Assembly (NCBI GenBank): GCA_014529385.2
Contig: CM043950.1
Location: 156,213,545-156,273,544, forward strand
DNA from: Adiantum capillus-veneris
Lineage: Eukaryota > Streptophyta > Polypodiopsida > Polypodiales > Pteridaceae
Direction: 5' to 3'
DNA length: 60,000 nucleotides
The position numbers and the translations under genes are program-made. This document shows positions 24,883-34,521 of the stretch, piece after piece. How positions within the stretch are numbered: the stretch's first letter is position 1; every line of letters begins with the position of its first letter. The notes beneath the pieces are model-generated. The model did not search any database, had not been told where the DNA came from, and worked only from the letters and a program-made list of their open reading frames with translations.

Positions 24883-25233
24883 ATGGCTGCCACCAAGAGC
24901 ATGATCGCAGTGCTACTGGTGCTGATGGTGGCGATGGCGGGACTGAGTGGTGTCGCAGCGCAGCCGCCTCATCCGGCACTACAGTGCACGCCCCTGCTCA
25001 ACCTGGTGCCGGCCTGCCAGGCTCTGACTCTCTTCCCCTCCCTCGCCCCAGTGCTTACCCCCGTCTGCTGCAACGCTCTCTCCACCGCGAGCCTCCTGGG
25101 CGTGGGATTGGGCCCCAACGCAATCTGCCTATGTGTGAAGCTAACCTTGCCCAACCTCTCCCTCACCACCTGCCCTCGCCTCAGCATCAACATCGCCCGC
25201 ATCATCTTCGGCAACAACGGAAGCTGCGTCTGA
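24883..25233 (+). CDS. Secreted 8-cysteine lipid-transfer-like protein
   Basis: 116 residues and no intron. The signal peptide is residues 1-26 or so (MAATKSMIAVLLVLMVAMAG..., cleavage likely near GVAAQ). The mature part has exactly eight cysteines in the plant 8CM order: single Cys in LQC and PAC, the CC pair in PVCCNAL, the CLC triplet, then TTC and GSC. Such proteins fold as four helices held by four disulfides, are exported to the cell wall, and bind lipids or act in cuticle and defence. The long hydrophobic CC-to-CxC spacing sets it apart from classical LTP1/LTP2 and nearer the HyPRP/hydrophobic-seed-type group, but I cannot fix the subfamily. The coding region is GC-rich, unlike its neighbours. 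The start follows a TATA box and GA-rich leader. It looks functional. Confidence 0.9.
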   Translation: MAATKSMIAVLLVLMVAMAGLSGVAAQPPHPALQCTPLLNLVPACQALTLFPSLAPVLTPVCCNALSTASLLGVGLGPNAICLCVKLTLPNLSLTTCPRLSINIARIIFGNNGSCV

Positions 25234-25653
25234 TCAACGTCGCCCGTATATTGGACCTGGAGCACACGCTCTTCTCTTCACTTGTGGTCATTTGTAGTTA
25301 GATTCCTGCATGCTCGCTCACTGTACTACTTTTTTGGCTAATTTGCATCGATGCTTTCTTCTGTATACTCTCTCTCAGCAGCATAAACGTGTGGAGCTAA
25401 AGGCATAGCTATCGAATATGTAGACGGGCTTCACAATAAGAAGGCTGCCAACTTCGTTAACCTTCGAGGTCCGAGGAAGCTTTGAGATAAGTTTTTATTT
25501 TTTATTTTTTATTTTATATCAAATATATGCTTTGAATTTATGAATTTATAAGAGAAGCAAAATTACATATGATCACCCATGCAAGGGTAAAGAGTTAGAT
25601 ACATCCAAGGGATAAGACCATAATCATAAGCAAAGTTTCATACTGTCCGCGGC

Positions 25654-25662
25654 TATATATTA
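25654..25662 (+). promoter_or_regulatory. TATA box of the duplicate
   Basis: Same tatatatta as in the first copy, 103 bases before the original start codon. The ACGT inverted-repeat cluster upstream of copy 1 was not duplicated, so this TATA box sits next to 3'-flank sequence of copy 1. Confidence 0.65.
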
Positions 25663-25715
25663 ACCTGATAGCTGCAGTGGAAAATAGACATCGTGAGTAG
25701 GAGTAGGAGTAGGAG

Positions 25716-25751
<36 letters not shown>

Positions 25752-25756
25752 GAGGG

Positions 25757-26115
25757 ATGGCTGCCAGCAAGAGCATGATCGCAGTGCTTATATACTGGTG
25801 CTGATGGTGGCGATGGCGGGACTGAGTGGTGTCGCAGCCCAGCCGCCTCCTCCGGCACTACAGTGCACGCCCCTGCTCAACCAGGACGCGCCGGCCTGCC
25901 AGGCTCTGACTCTCTTCCCCTCCCTCGCCCCAGTGCTTACCCCCGTCTGCTGCAACGCTCTCTCCACCGCGAACATCCTGGGCGTGGGATTGGGCCCCAA
26001 CGCAATCTGCCTATGTGTGAAGCTAACCTTGCCCAACCTCTCCCTCACCACCTGCCCTGGCCTCAGCATCAACATCGCCCGCATCATCTTCGGCAACAAC
26101 GGAAGCTACGTCTGA
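25757..26115 (+). pseudogene. Decaying duplicate of the LTP-like gene
   Basis: Relative to copy 1, five extra bases (tatat, near 25790) shift the frame within the signal peptide, and the original ATG (25757) meets TGA at 25802. A downstream ATG at 25804 restores the frame and would give about 103 residues, but leaves only a short hydrophobic start (MVAMAGLSGVAAQ). The eighth cysteine (GSC in copy 1) is Tyr, from TGC to TAC, so one of four disulfides cannot form. Other changes are few (LVPAC to QDAPAC, SLL to NIL). It is probably non-functional, though a short secreted product is conceivable. Confidence 0.85.
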
Positions 26116-26246
26116 TCAACGTCGCCCGTATATTGGACCTGCAGCATCACGCTCCTCTCTTCACTTGCGGTCATTTGTAGTTAGATTCCTGCATGCTCGC
26201 TCACTGTACTATTTTTTGGCTAATTTGCATTGACGCTTTCTTCTGT

Positions 26247-26298
<52 letters not shown>
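26247..26298. repeat. (TC)n microsatellite in the duplicate's 3' region
   Basis: About 50 bp of TC repeat, absent from the matching place in copy 1. Confidence 0.95.
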
Positions 26299-26300
<2 letters not shown>

Positions 26301-26652
26301 GAGCTAAGGTACTGTTCAGGGCTTCACGATGCTAAAGTTGTCCGACACATCATTTTCTCAGCAGCATAAACATAGCTATCGAATCTGTAGACGTGCCTCC
26401 CAATAAGATTAAGGGTTCTCATTGCTGTCAACTTCGTTAACCTTCCAGGTCCGAGGAAGCCCTGAGAGAAGTTTTTATTTTTTATTTTTATTTTATACCA
26501 AATACGCTCTTTGAATTTATAATTGAGTAGCAAAATTACATCTGAGTGGAAGGGGTAAAGAGTTGAATACATCAAGGGATAAGACCATAATCATAAGTAA
26601 AGTTTCATACTGTCTAAGTCTAAAGAAAGCAGCTTGTATGATGTTGTCAGTC

Positions 26653-26750
26653 TCAGCTTGAAGCAGAGCCACCTTCTTCGTACTTCCTGCCCAGATTGTG
26701 CACTTCTTCAGTCATCTCTTGAACCCATTCCACTGCTCTTGAACCCATCT
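26653..26750 (-). pseudogene. Possible terminal exon of an unidentified gene
   Basis: On the minus strand a good acceptor (cttctctcag) precedes a 98-base open stretch ending in TGA at 26653. It encodes MGSRAVEWVQEMTEEVHNLG and a charged, Gly/Ser-ended tail. The text looks like real protein, but there is no upstream exon in view, and hAT sequence begins 100 bases further on. It may be a broken or captured exon, or chance. Confidence 0.3.
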
Positions 26751-27498
26751 CTGAGAGAAGTTTGCTCCTTTGGATGGATACATAGATAATACTATTAACA
26801 ATATGCATTATCAATATAGAGCCGTGTGACCGTGTTTCGTTCAAAACAACGAACTAAATGTACAGTACGCCTTGTAGGAGCGTGTGGATAAGATGCTCTT
26901 CACAGTTGTCGAAATAAATATATAACTCAACAATCAACTAAAATAACTATTCCAAGTGTGTGCCTCTACGTGTTCTATATGGTAAGTGGTGTTGCACCGC
27001 CTCATGACTAAGTGACAGTGGCACGTCTAGGCCTCGGTAGGGGGTGCGATCAAAGGCTCGAATTGATTGGGGGTTGTATCTTGGGAAGAAATGTCGATTT
27101 TGTCAGCTGCCCAAAAGGTAATTTATGGTACTTTTGTAATCTAGGCTACTCTAACTTACTGTTTGGGAAAAAGGGCAAGATGCAAAGTGTGTCTCTAAGC
27201 ATCAAATACGGGAGAAAATATCAAATATGGGAGAAAAAAGGAGTTATAAATTACTCTAAATCCTATTGCTGGTAATTTTATATGCTCTATATTGAAGGGC
27301 AATGGATTGATGCGTTATACATGGAGAATATAGAAGCTATAAAATACTCAATCAAATCTACTGCTGGGAAACTCTTATGCGCTATATTCAAGGCCTATGG
27401 AATTATGCCATAAAACTCACCAACTACCTAACTTAAATCGAAGAAAACCTAGTTTACCTTTGAGTGAACTAAACAAGAAAGATTTATGAAGTATACCT

Positions 27499-27527
<29 letters not shown>
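27499..27527. repeat. Poly(C) tract, 29 bases
   Basis: A homopolymer in hAT copy A; copy B has a short run of C in the same place. The exact length may be unreliable in an assembly. Confidence 0.9.
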
Positions 27528-27530
<3 letters not shown>

Positions 27531-28298
27531 ATTCTCTATTTGCTATCTTCACATATTAATGTGCATATTGTACAAATTTCGATCGAAATATAGTCATTGG
27601 TATACGTGAAAATGGACTATTTTCCTCACTCTATTTGAGCTCTCTTCCTTCTCCCTTCCCTCATCTTTAGGTGAGCTTAGGGTAAAAAGTTAAATTTCTT
27701 AAATGTAACCTTTTTTAGGTTATGGAGTTTTTAGTTTAAAATTTACCTGTTTTGTGTGAAGTATGTCTCACACTGGGAGGTTAATTAAGTAGAGTGGTTA
27801 GTGATTGCTTGCTTTGTGTAGAAAAAACTCACTTGAAAGTGATTTAGTTAATAGCTACTTGCTTTGTGTTGAACTATATTCGTACTTGGTACAAACTTAC
27901 GTTAAATTTATCTAATGATTGTTTTATGTGTAGAGTAATACTCACATTGGAGGCAATTTAGATAGATTAAATAATAATCTCTTGCTTTGTGTAGAGGTTT
28001 TCTCACACCTAGAAGAGATTTAGATAAGTATTGAATTATGATTGTCTACCATGTGTAGAGTTACACTCACACTTGGAGGTTATTGAGATAGATTAAGTGA
28101 TTTAAAAAAAATCATGATTCACGTATAGAGTGAAAGTTCACACTTGATTTTTTTTTTGGTATTTAGGAATTTAAAAAGGTTCAAAATCTATGTGTTTTTG
28201 AAAACGAAAGTAAATATAGTAATGTAAATGGTATGAGAGTTTGTTTTTAGATGTGTATTTAATAAATAGTGTTATTTGAGTTTGCAGATCTTAAGAAG

Positions 28299-29267
28299 AT
28301 GGTGAAAGGATATGAATGGAGCTATGTAGATGAATTGGCCAGTGTGGAAAGACTACAACAAAGTTGAGGTGTAAGACTTGCGGCCATAATTCTAGCAGAA
28401 ATGCACACAGGACAAAAGAATGTGTTCAAAATTCTTGGAAACGTGGCAGCTTGCAAAACCCCCCCTAGAGTTATTGAAGAATATTTCCTGAGTGGGCGCT
28501 GAGGGCAAAGAAAGTACATCTTCATGTTGAGGGAAAAAAAAGGGTGGTCCCGGCACTCGAGAATGATCAAAACCCTCCCTCGATCTCTGCTTATAATCAA
28601 GGAGGGTGTCATTCATCCTTTGTTGGGGCTTGTAGCTCTAATCCCACCGCAAGCTCTGCTTACGTAAGCCGAAGTGAAGCATGGACTGGATGAGAACCTG
28701 CACCAAGTGGTTCTACTTTGTATCAAGCATTTGATAAACAATGGTTGCTTGGACTCCATCTTATGTGGACGCAGGCATTTGTTGCATGTGTAATTCTTTT
28801 TAACGTCATTCAAAATCCTATCTTCAAAGATTCTTTAATGAGCACATCGAAGAAGGATTTTGTGGTACATGATTATAATAAGAAGCGTACATAATATTTA
28901 GATAAAGTGAAATCTACACCAGAGAATATTTTAAAGCACACAACTCTTGATTATATGCCACAGTTTGGATGCACAATCGCTCTAGATGGTTGGACAAATT
29001 GTCAGAAGAAACCAATGATTAATGTGATGTTGATTTGTCCAAGAGGATCAATATTTTTTAAAGCGATCAACACATCCCTGAAAGAGAAAACTAGTGAATA
29101 TCTTGTTGGTGTATATGAGCATTTGCTTAGAAGAGCAGGGGGCCCTAAAATTGTGACAGATGTTGTCACAGATAATGCATCTAACTAGAAAGCAGTTGAA
29201 AAATCCACTGAAGCAAAGTATCCAAAGATTACATGGTATCCATGTGCTGCCCAAACACTAGACTTGT
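28299..29267 (+). pseudogene. hAT transposase remnant, copy A 5' exons
   Basis: Near 28335 the text PVWKDYNKVEV, followed in another frame by KCKTCGHNSSRN, resembles a BED zinc finger. From about 28905 the DUF659 (hAT RNase H-like) domain is clear: FGCTIALDGWTN, MLICPRGSIFFKAI, VTDVVTDNASN, then YPKITWYPCAAQTLDL, where hAT proteins have CAAH. DGW and VTDNAS supply the expected acidic residues. Stops after DNASN and elsewhere show decay. The reading frame is cut at 29267 by the 18.4-kb insertion and continues at 47708 with NLLLKDFG. Confidence 0.85.
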
Positions 29268-29835
29268 AATGAGCCACAAAAATGGCTCACATTAAGATTC
29301 TAGTAAATGAAACATAACTTTTGTATATGACATCAAAATCATATGAAACTTCTTAATTATGGGTACACGAATATATGAAAAAGGTTTCTCAAGACACAAT
29401 CTACATGAAAAACTCAAAAATAAAAAAATTACTTTTCTAAAATTAGTAAATTTTACGTAAAACTACACTTCAACACTTAACCTAGAGAAGTAAAAAATGT
29501 CAACAGTCTTTGTATATGGGTTAAAAAAGCTTGGTACATCTATCACATACCTATTGAGGGATTTTTCAAAGAAGTTTGGGCTTGCTTAACAATGATTTGA
29601 TTTACGTTCAAAAGAAAATAGAAAAATTTAGTCCATCCACACAAATTTGATTTACGTTCAAAAGAAAATAGAAAAATTTAGTCCATCCACACAAATTGGT
29701 TGTAGAAAATGGCAATGGAAAGACACCTTTAGACCTTCAATTAGCTTTGTCTTATTTTTTATCAACTCATATTAAGCATTAGGAAAAGTTTGGACTCAAA
29801 AAAGGACTTTTTGGCGTTAGAGAGAGAATGTTGTT
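29268..29835 (+). repeat. Left terminal inverted repeat region of the 18-kb element
   Basis: Imperfect inverted counterpart of 47490-47706. Anchor phrases in order: agccacaaaaatggct (a short hairpin), gaaacataacttttgta, agaaaatgg, aggaaaagtttggactcaaa and ttagagagaga. It holds an exact-looking 50-bp tandem duplication (29596-29645 and 29646-29695) that the right end lacks. Confidence 0.65.
29596..29695. repeat. 50-bp tandem duplication
   Basis: Two adjacent copies of a 50-bp block beginning tttgatttacgttcaaaaga, with no clear difference between them, so the duplication is recent relative to its surroundings. Confidence 0.95.
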
Positions 29836-30135
29836 CGACCAATAGAGTTTGAGTCACCACAACGGTAGCTCCAATTTATTTGATTTTTATCTCAAATTTG
29901 TGCGTTTTCAAAAAAGAGTTTTTTCTGTAAAGATCTCAATAAGAAGATACGATGCGATTTGTGAAAATTATTCTCCTGCCATGGGCGACGAACGCCGAAT
30001 GTGCCATAACTCACACTCAATGAGGCACGCCTTTTGATGAACACTTTTCAAGCTACTACTTCTTGTGTAAACTAGTGAGCCTCTTTTCTTTTAACGTTTT
30101 TGCATAGTGTCACTTCGCAGCTAATAGAAGCAGAG

Positions 30136-31469
30136 ATGGAAGGAAGACGACCACGACGACCATCCGCCTCTGTTAAATCTGTGGAACTATTCAACAGCTT
30201 TGACTTAGACCATGGTCGCTGGATGTCTACCACAGTCACCATTGGTAATTGGGATCTGCTTCAAACAAGAAGAAGAACACGGATGTCAAATGAATTCATC
30301 AATAGCGACAAAGGACGTGTGAAAGATTTTCGCTTGTCTCAAACGGGAAAGACAGTGAAAGAGGTGCTCATTGAGCATGCATATATGCACTCCGAACTAT
30401 GACTACAACATTCACCTTTGGGGTTTCCTGTTCATAGACCAAACTGTGTGACTACTATATTGCTAAAAAGTCTTTAAAGATCCTTCAAGTTATTTTGTTG
30501 ACTATTTCTTGTGACCATTCTCTTATCTTTTGTTTTTGTAGATATTTATCCTTCTAACAAAGAAGACTGGCAACCAATTGAGTGCATAATTGGTATTTTT
30601 TATGCTTTTCATGCTTCGGTGGGAGAACTTATGTACAGAACTAGTGCGAGAAGAGCTCTTGCAGAGAGGGGATTTTTTTTTTTACGACTAATTTTACAAC
30701 GCCCCTTGCTCTGTCCATGGATTTGGCACTTTGAAACCTTTCCCTCTTCCCCAACAAGATTCCCCAAAGTGGCCAGTTCCAACTTCAGAAACCTCTGAGT
30801 GTTTTAAACTCAAGCTTCATCAGGAAATTTTGAAGTGTTTGCGACCAAACATTGCAAGCAGGCAAGTACGAGTCAGTCTATTTATGCCATTACATGTCTT
30901 TATAGATTTCTTCCACGATGAGGAGGTTAGAAAAACAGAAACCATGTTCATCTGCAAATCCCAAACTTGCCTTGATTTTTTGGATGATAATTGGGATGTC
31001 AGTGATTCTGAAGGCATTTTGTGCAAAGTTGACAAGCGCTCGGTTGTGTGTAAGTGTATGATAGCATCACAGAATTTTATTGTTTCTTTCTACTACATGA
31101 GGTGGCATCAAGTGAATGGTCAGTTGGTCGATATGGATCAAGATTTAAGTGACAATGCTTTTAATCCCTTGATGTCCATCGAGATATGGTTTTCAAATTA
31201 TTTGCTTACAGTTGTTGTGGTTAGATCAAATGTCACTTTAAGACAGGTTCGAGAGGATCTGTTAAATAAGTCCGATCTCAATTTGCCTTCAAAATTTGTT
31301 TTCAAGTGTAACATGCGAAAGGTACTAAGCTACATGTATTACTTTTATACGTTGATATCTCTATCGTGCTCATGTATCCCAATGTCTTATCGCGTACGTT
31401 GCATTGCAGGTACGTCACAGACAAGAAAAAAACGACTCTTTGTGCACAGATTATCAGCGACAGACTTGA
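30136..31469 (+). pseudogene. Unknown intron-containing gene 1 of the 18-kb element
   Basis: First exon from ATG 30136 (MEGRRPRRPSASVKSVELFN), preceded by an acceptor-like tcacttcgcag, so there may be a further upstream exon. An in-frame stop comes at 30400. A second coding stretch starts after tttttgtag (30541) with EDWQPIECIIGIFYAFHASV. A T-run near 30670 shifts the frame. A long clean part (30731-31321) includes MRWHQVNGQLVDMDQDLSDN and IEIWFSNYLLTVVVVRS. An intron (gtactaag at 31322 to ttgcattgcag, ending near 31409) precedes the last exon, which ends VRHRQEKND... with TGA at 31467. I recognise no family. The tail (TLRQVREDLL, LPSKFVFK) hints at a small beta-grasp-like domain, but only as a guess. 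Confidence 0.5.
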
Positions 31470-31691
31470 AATAGTGAACTAACTTTACACAATGATTCAA
31501 ATACTATTCTCAAAGATTACTCGACAAGGCATCTCGCTACATTACCAAACACCATTGGATCCTCACTCTCCCATTTTTTTGGAAAATTGTACTCAACATT
31601 TTGTAAACTTTGAACCATAATCAAAACAAAAGTCGAATTTCGATCCACTGCTTGTAATCAATTTGTCAAAAGTACATTTCAGAATCTCTTT

Positions 31692-33711
31692 CTAATCTTG
31701 TGCGTGCGGTGATGTGGGGGCTGTTGGTTGAGGTTGAGGAGAGGTGGTGGCTTGGGGGTTTGGGGGCTCTGGAGCTGCTTCATGAGTAGGAGAGCTGCTG
31801 GGTGGGGGGTTTGGGGGCTCTGGAGCTACTCCATGAGCAGGAGAGGTGCTGGGTGGGGGGTTTGAGGGTTCTGGAGCTATTTCTTCAGGACGAGAGCTGG
31901 TGGGAGCTTGGGTTGGGGAGGCATCTGGGGAGATATTGATATGTGCTTGTGTTGGTGTGGCAGACACGGGGTATATTGTCGACGGAGGCCTAGGCGTGGG
32001 CCTTGGTGCTGGCGGGATAAAAGCATCACGTGCTTCGTCTGGACGCATGGTCGCGCAATTGATCAAGTTTTCAATCATTCTGTTTCTAAACGAAGAAACA
32101 TTAGCCTTTAAATAATCTATCAAATTTCTTACCTGCGTTAAGAACATCATGTTTATTAACATATCTACTAACCTATTAAGATACAAATCTGTAAACGAGT
32201 GTCAAATGCTTACACTTCTACAACTTCCATCAAGCATGACCCCTAACAAAATTTCTGCATTGAATAAGACCCTCCATCCACAAGAGTAGGTATCGTCCTG
32301 CTTAGGGACTTTGCAACTAATAATCGTAAGATTCTCATATATCTGCTCTTGCGTTAAAGCTTCAAGTGCAGACACAAGCTTCCGAACAGATCTGTGCAAA
32401 ATACAATTAAATTTCATAAGCGACTTTTAACAAAATTCTATGCGATGTCAAACAAAATACAAAACCTCTTACCTACGTACTTCACCATGAAATCCATGGG
32501 ATGAATTAGCAAGGTAGCACCGGTTTCGTTCAAGGTGTAAGAGAACAAGACTCCAATGAGATCTGTTACAAATAAACATAAGCAAAACATATGTCACCAC
32601 AATAAATTAGAGTTCAAGATAAAATAATTTCACTATTGAAAACATTGCGTACCCTTCATGATAAGCCAATTTTTTTTTCGCCGTATCCATGTTCACTGAC
32701 TGGAACCAGTCAACTACTTCCACTAAAGATGTATCCTCGGCCGTCAAAACGACTGAGAGGTTCGAGTCAAGGACGGCGACATCATCTTGCATATTCCAAG
32801 GCAAATTTGAAACTACAAAACTGTAAAGAAATTCGTGTCATACAAAATTGAATATATTAGAAGAATTGATTGTGAAAAAAGGAATAGTACGCACCAAAGC
32901 AATCAATTGATGATAGAGTCTCTAAGTTCCCTCGTCCGGTTCTGTAAAATTGCAATCTCGTGGGGGTGATAAGGAAAATACAGAATGCGTCCCCACATAG
33001 GAAGGCCAACATGGAAATAGGAAAACAACAATGACAAATCATCAGCGACGTTGGCGTCGCTGATGGCATCTACCATTTGTTCCTCCATCATCTCAGGGCG
33101 TAACTGCTCCAATCTCTCACTATCGTCTTCTGTTGTGTCCCGCTCGGTGTTGAGACGGGTGCTGTATCGATGCATTTTTGTAGACACTTCATGAACTTTG
33201 ACCTTGTCAATAGGTGGTATTCTAAGAATATTGTCCATCTTTCGGTCTGAAATACTGGCAGGCGGTATTGTTTTGTCATACTTGAACCTGAGAAGGAAAA
33301 GTGTGTTGATGTCTCACGGCATCAATGTTGTCCTATGGGTGTGGGCCGAGAGAATGTAGCCATCCTAGAAAAGTTCTACAAAAAAATCCTCGACGGCCTC
33401 GTGCAAGCACCCCATTGCACTTCGAGACCACCGGAAATTCAGGTTGTCTTGCTTGAAAATCTCGCGAACAATCTCTGGAATGGAAGTTTAGGTATTGCCA
33501 ATGAAATGTGCTTTTGGAGCTTACGAAGCTCGAGTAGAACGCTCCTATTCTGCTCGTATCTTCTTCTTCGCATTGTTGCACATAACTACGGCATGGTCTT
33601 GCCCGGAATCACATGCGATGTTGATGGTTGCATTGTAGACGAGCTAGCCTGGCCCTGTGGAACAGACTGGCCAGGCTAAACCTTCCTTACTGTTTGCTTT
33701 GTGCGGGTCAT
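31692..33711 (-). pseudogene. Ulp1/C48-type cysteine protease gene with H3-like 5' part
   Basis: Exons read on the minus strand: 33711-32895, about 32820-32656, 32562-32473, 32391-32214, then a Pro-rich last part to the stop at 31692. Splice sites are good (for example aatttctttacag, ttttgcacag and gtaagagg). The protease core is visible: HWSLVLLHLERNRCYLANS with the catalytic His (exon 32562-32473), and VPKQDDTYSCGWRVLFNAE with the oxyanion Gln and catalytic Cys (about 32315-32250). The usual Asp after the His strand appears as Asn. The tail is rich in PEPPNPPP repeats. The first exon holds a histone H3-like fold described separately. At least four stops (including TGA near 32903) and a frameshift make this copy defective. 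Ulp1 proteases normally cleave SUMO; transposons such as Kaonashi MULEs also carry them. Confidence 0.8.
33286..33711 (-). pseudogene. Histone H3/CENH3-like coding segment
   Basis: From ATG 33711 the minus strand reads MTRTKQTVRK, one change each at positions 2 and 8 from the canonical H3 tail, followed by a stop, a Ser/Thr/Pro linker and a second stop. The alpha-N and alpha-1 region follows: LLELRKLQKHISLAIPKLPF (about 33538-33479), matching H3 [20 protein letters not shown]. One missing base near 33470 shifts the frame into VREIFKQDNLNFRWSRSAM, then LHEAVEDFFVELF-stop-DGYILSAHTHRTTLMP, matching H3 [30 protein letters not shown]. Trp in FRW and EDFFV resemble CENH3, but the loop-1 length is that of ordinary H3. 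It reads on, after a stop or a 30-base intron-like gap, into the Ulp1 gene. Confidence 0.88.
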
Positions 33712-34521
33712 GACCTGAACGAGGAGAATGAGAGGAAATATGGAAATCTGGATGTGGGTAAAAAGGCAGAGTGACTAGAGACACTTTGGAAAAAACGGTG
33801 AAAAAAAGGGGGGGGGGGGGGTGTTTATATTAGCGGCATAAGTATAATGAGAAGAGGCGGCTGCATCAATCATGACATCGCGAGGTATGACGGGAAGCGT
33901 ACGAGCATAATGATTACGCCACGTGGCACGACGAGAAAAGAAGCCCCCCAACGGGTTACCCAAGCAACAATGGTATGTCGCGGCACAACGCGAGGAGGCG
34001 GACCAGAATACTCTGCATTGGTCGTATCGCGTTATGACGCGACAACTAGTTGTCGCGCCAGAACGTGATAGCGGTGCTTTGGTGGAGCGGCGGCACCCAT
34101 TTCGCGTTGTGGCGCGAACGTTCCACGGCGGCTGACACGTGGCCTAATCATCACGGCAACTGCATGATGCACGCGTTGCGCGACAAAAAAGGCATCGCAC
34201 CACAACGCGAGGAGGCGGACCGCAGCACTCTTGACTAGCCGTATCGCGTTATGACGCGACAACAAGTTGTCGCGCCAAAACGCAATAGCGTTGCTTTTTT
34301 GGTGTGGCGGCACCGGTTTCGCGTTGTGGCGTGACCGTTCCACGGCAGCTGACACGTGGTGTAATCATCATGGTGACTGCATGATGCATGCCGACCCCAT
34401 GATGCACGTCAATCGATGTCATCTTTGTCCTCGTGAGTCCTATAAATATGACTTGCTCCCCCATTTGCCCTTTGTTTGGATGTTGTGCTCTCTCGTCTAT
34501 CTTCGCTTTTGAATTTCCGTT
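33712..34521. promoter_or_regulatory. Divergent promoter region between the H3-Ulp1 gene and unknown gene 2
   Basis: For the minus gene, an aatataaac TATA-like box lies at 33824-33832, about 115 bases before ATG 33711, next to a G14 run (33808-33821). For the plus gene, tataaatat lies at 34441-34449, about 80 bases before ATG 34522. Between them are two 217-bp CpG-rich direct repeats. The arrangement is that of a shared two-way promoter. Confidence 0.65.
33971..34404. repeat. Two 217-bp CpG-rich repeats, each with a 20-bp palindrome
   Basis: Units start near 33971 and 34188 and share acaacgcgaggaggcggacc, tatcgcgttatgacgcgaca, tttcgcgttgtggcg and ctgacacgtgg. The palindrome cgcgacaactagttgtcgcg at 34038-34057 is perfect; its partner at 34255-34274 has one central change. 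Both units also have cgttccacggc(g/a)gctgacacgtgg, with a CACGTG E-box/G-box core at 34135 and 34352 or so. High CpG content stands out from the AT-rich surroundings. Confidence 0.85.

Larger units (their letters stand above)
24773..26614. repeat. Tandem duplication carrying the LTP-like gene
   Basis: Unit 1 is 24773-25644 and unit 2 is 25645-26614. Both run from gtccgcggctatatatt through the coding region to catactgtc. At the three breakpoints (gagtccgcgg, ctgtccgcgg and ctgtctaagt) the shared bases are gtc, so a 3-bp microhomology marks the join. Unit 2 is longer because a (TC)n run and about 60 bp were added in its 3' untranslated region (26247-26340). Confidence 0.92.
26857..29267 (+). 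mobile_element. hAT-like transposon copy A, left part
   Basis: Colinear with copy B from its first shared phrase (gaactaaatgta, 26857 and 56438) through the BED-finger and DUF659 regions to 29267. There homology stops and an 18.4-kb insertion begins. The element resumes at 47708. The 5' 1.4 kb is non-coding with repeated ttgctttgtgtag...ctcacact phrases (27770-28140). A 29-base poly(C) run (27499-27527) stands where copy B has only a few C. Neither copy shows an obvious CAGGG-type terminal repeat at the left edge, so the true end may lie elsewhere. Confidence 0.75.

Noticed and set aside
24969-25301. Alternative frames on both strands over the LTP-like gene
   Set aside because: GC-rich coding DNA keeps other frames open; only the 24883 frame has a signal peptide and the 8-cysteine pattern.
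29255-29270. A defined target duplication (TAA, or 8-9 bp) for the 18-kb element
   Set aside because: Left and right flanks do not give a perfect duplicate of any length above three bases, so I leave it unresolved.
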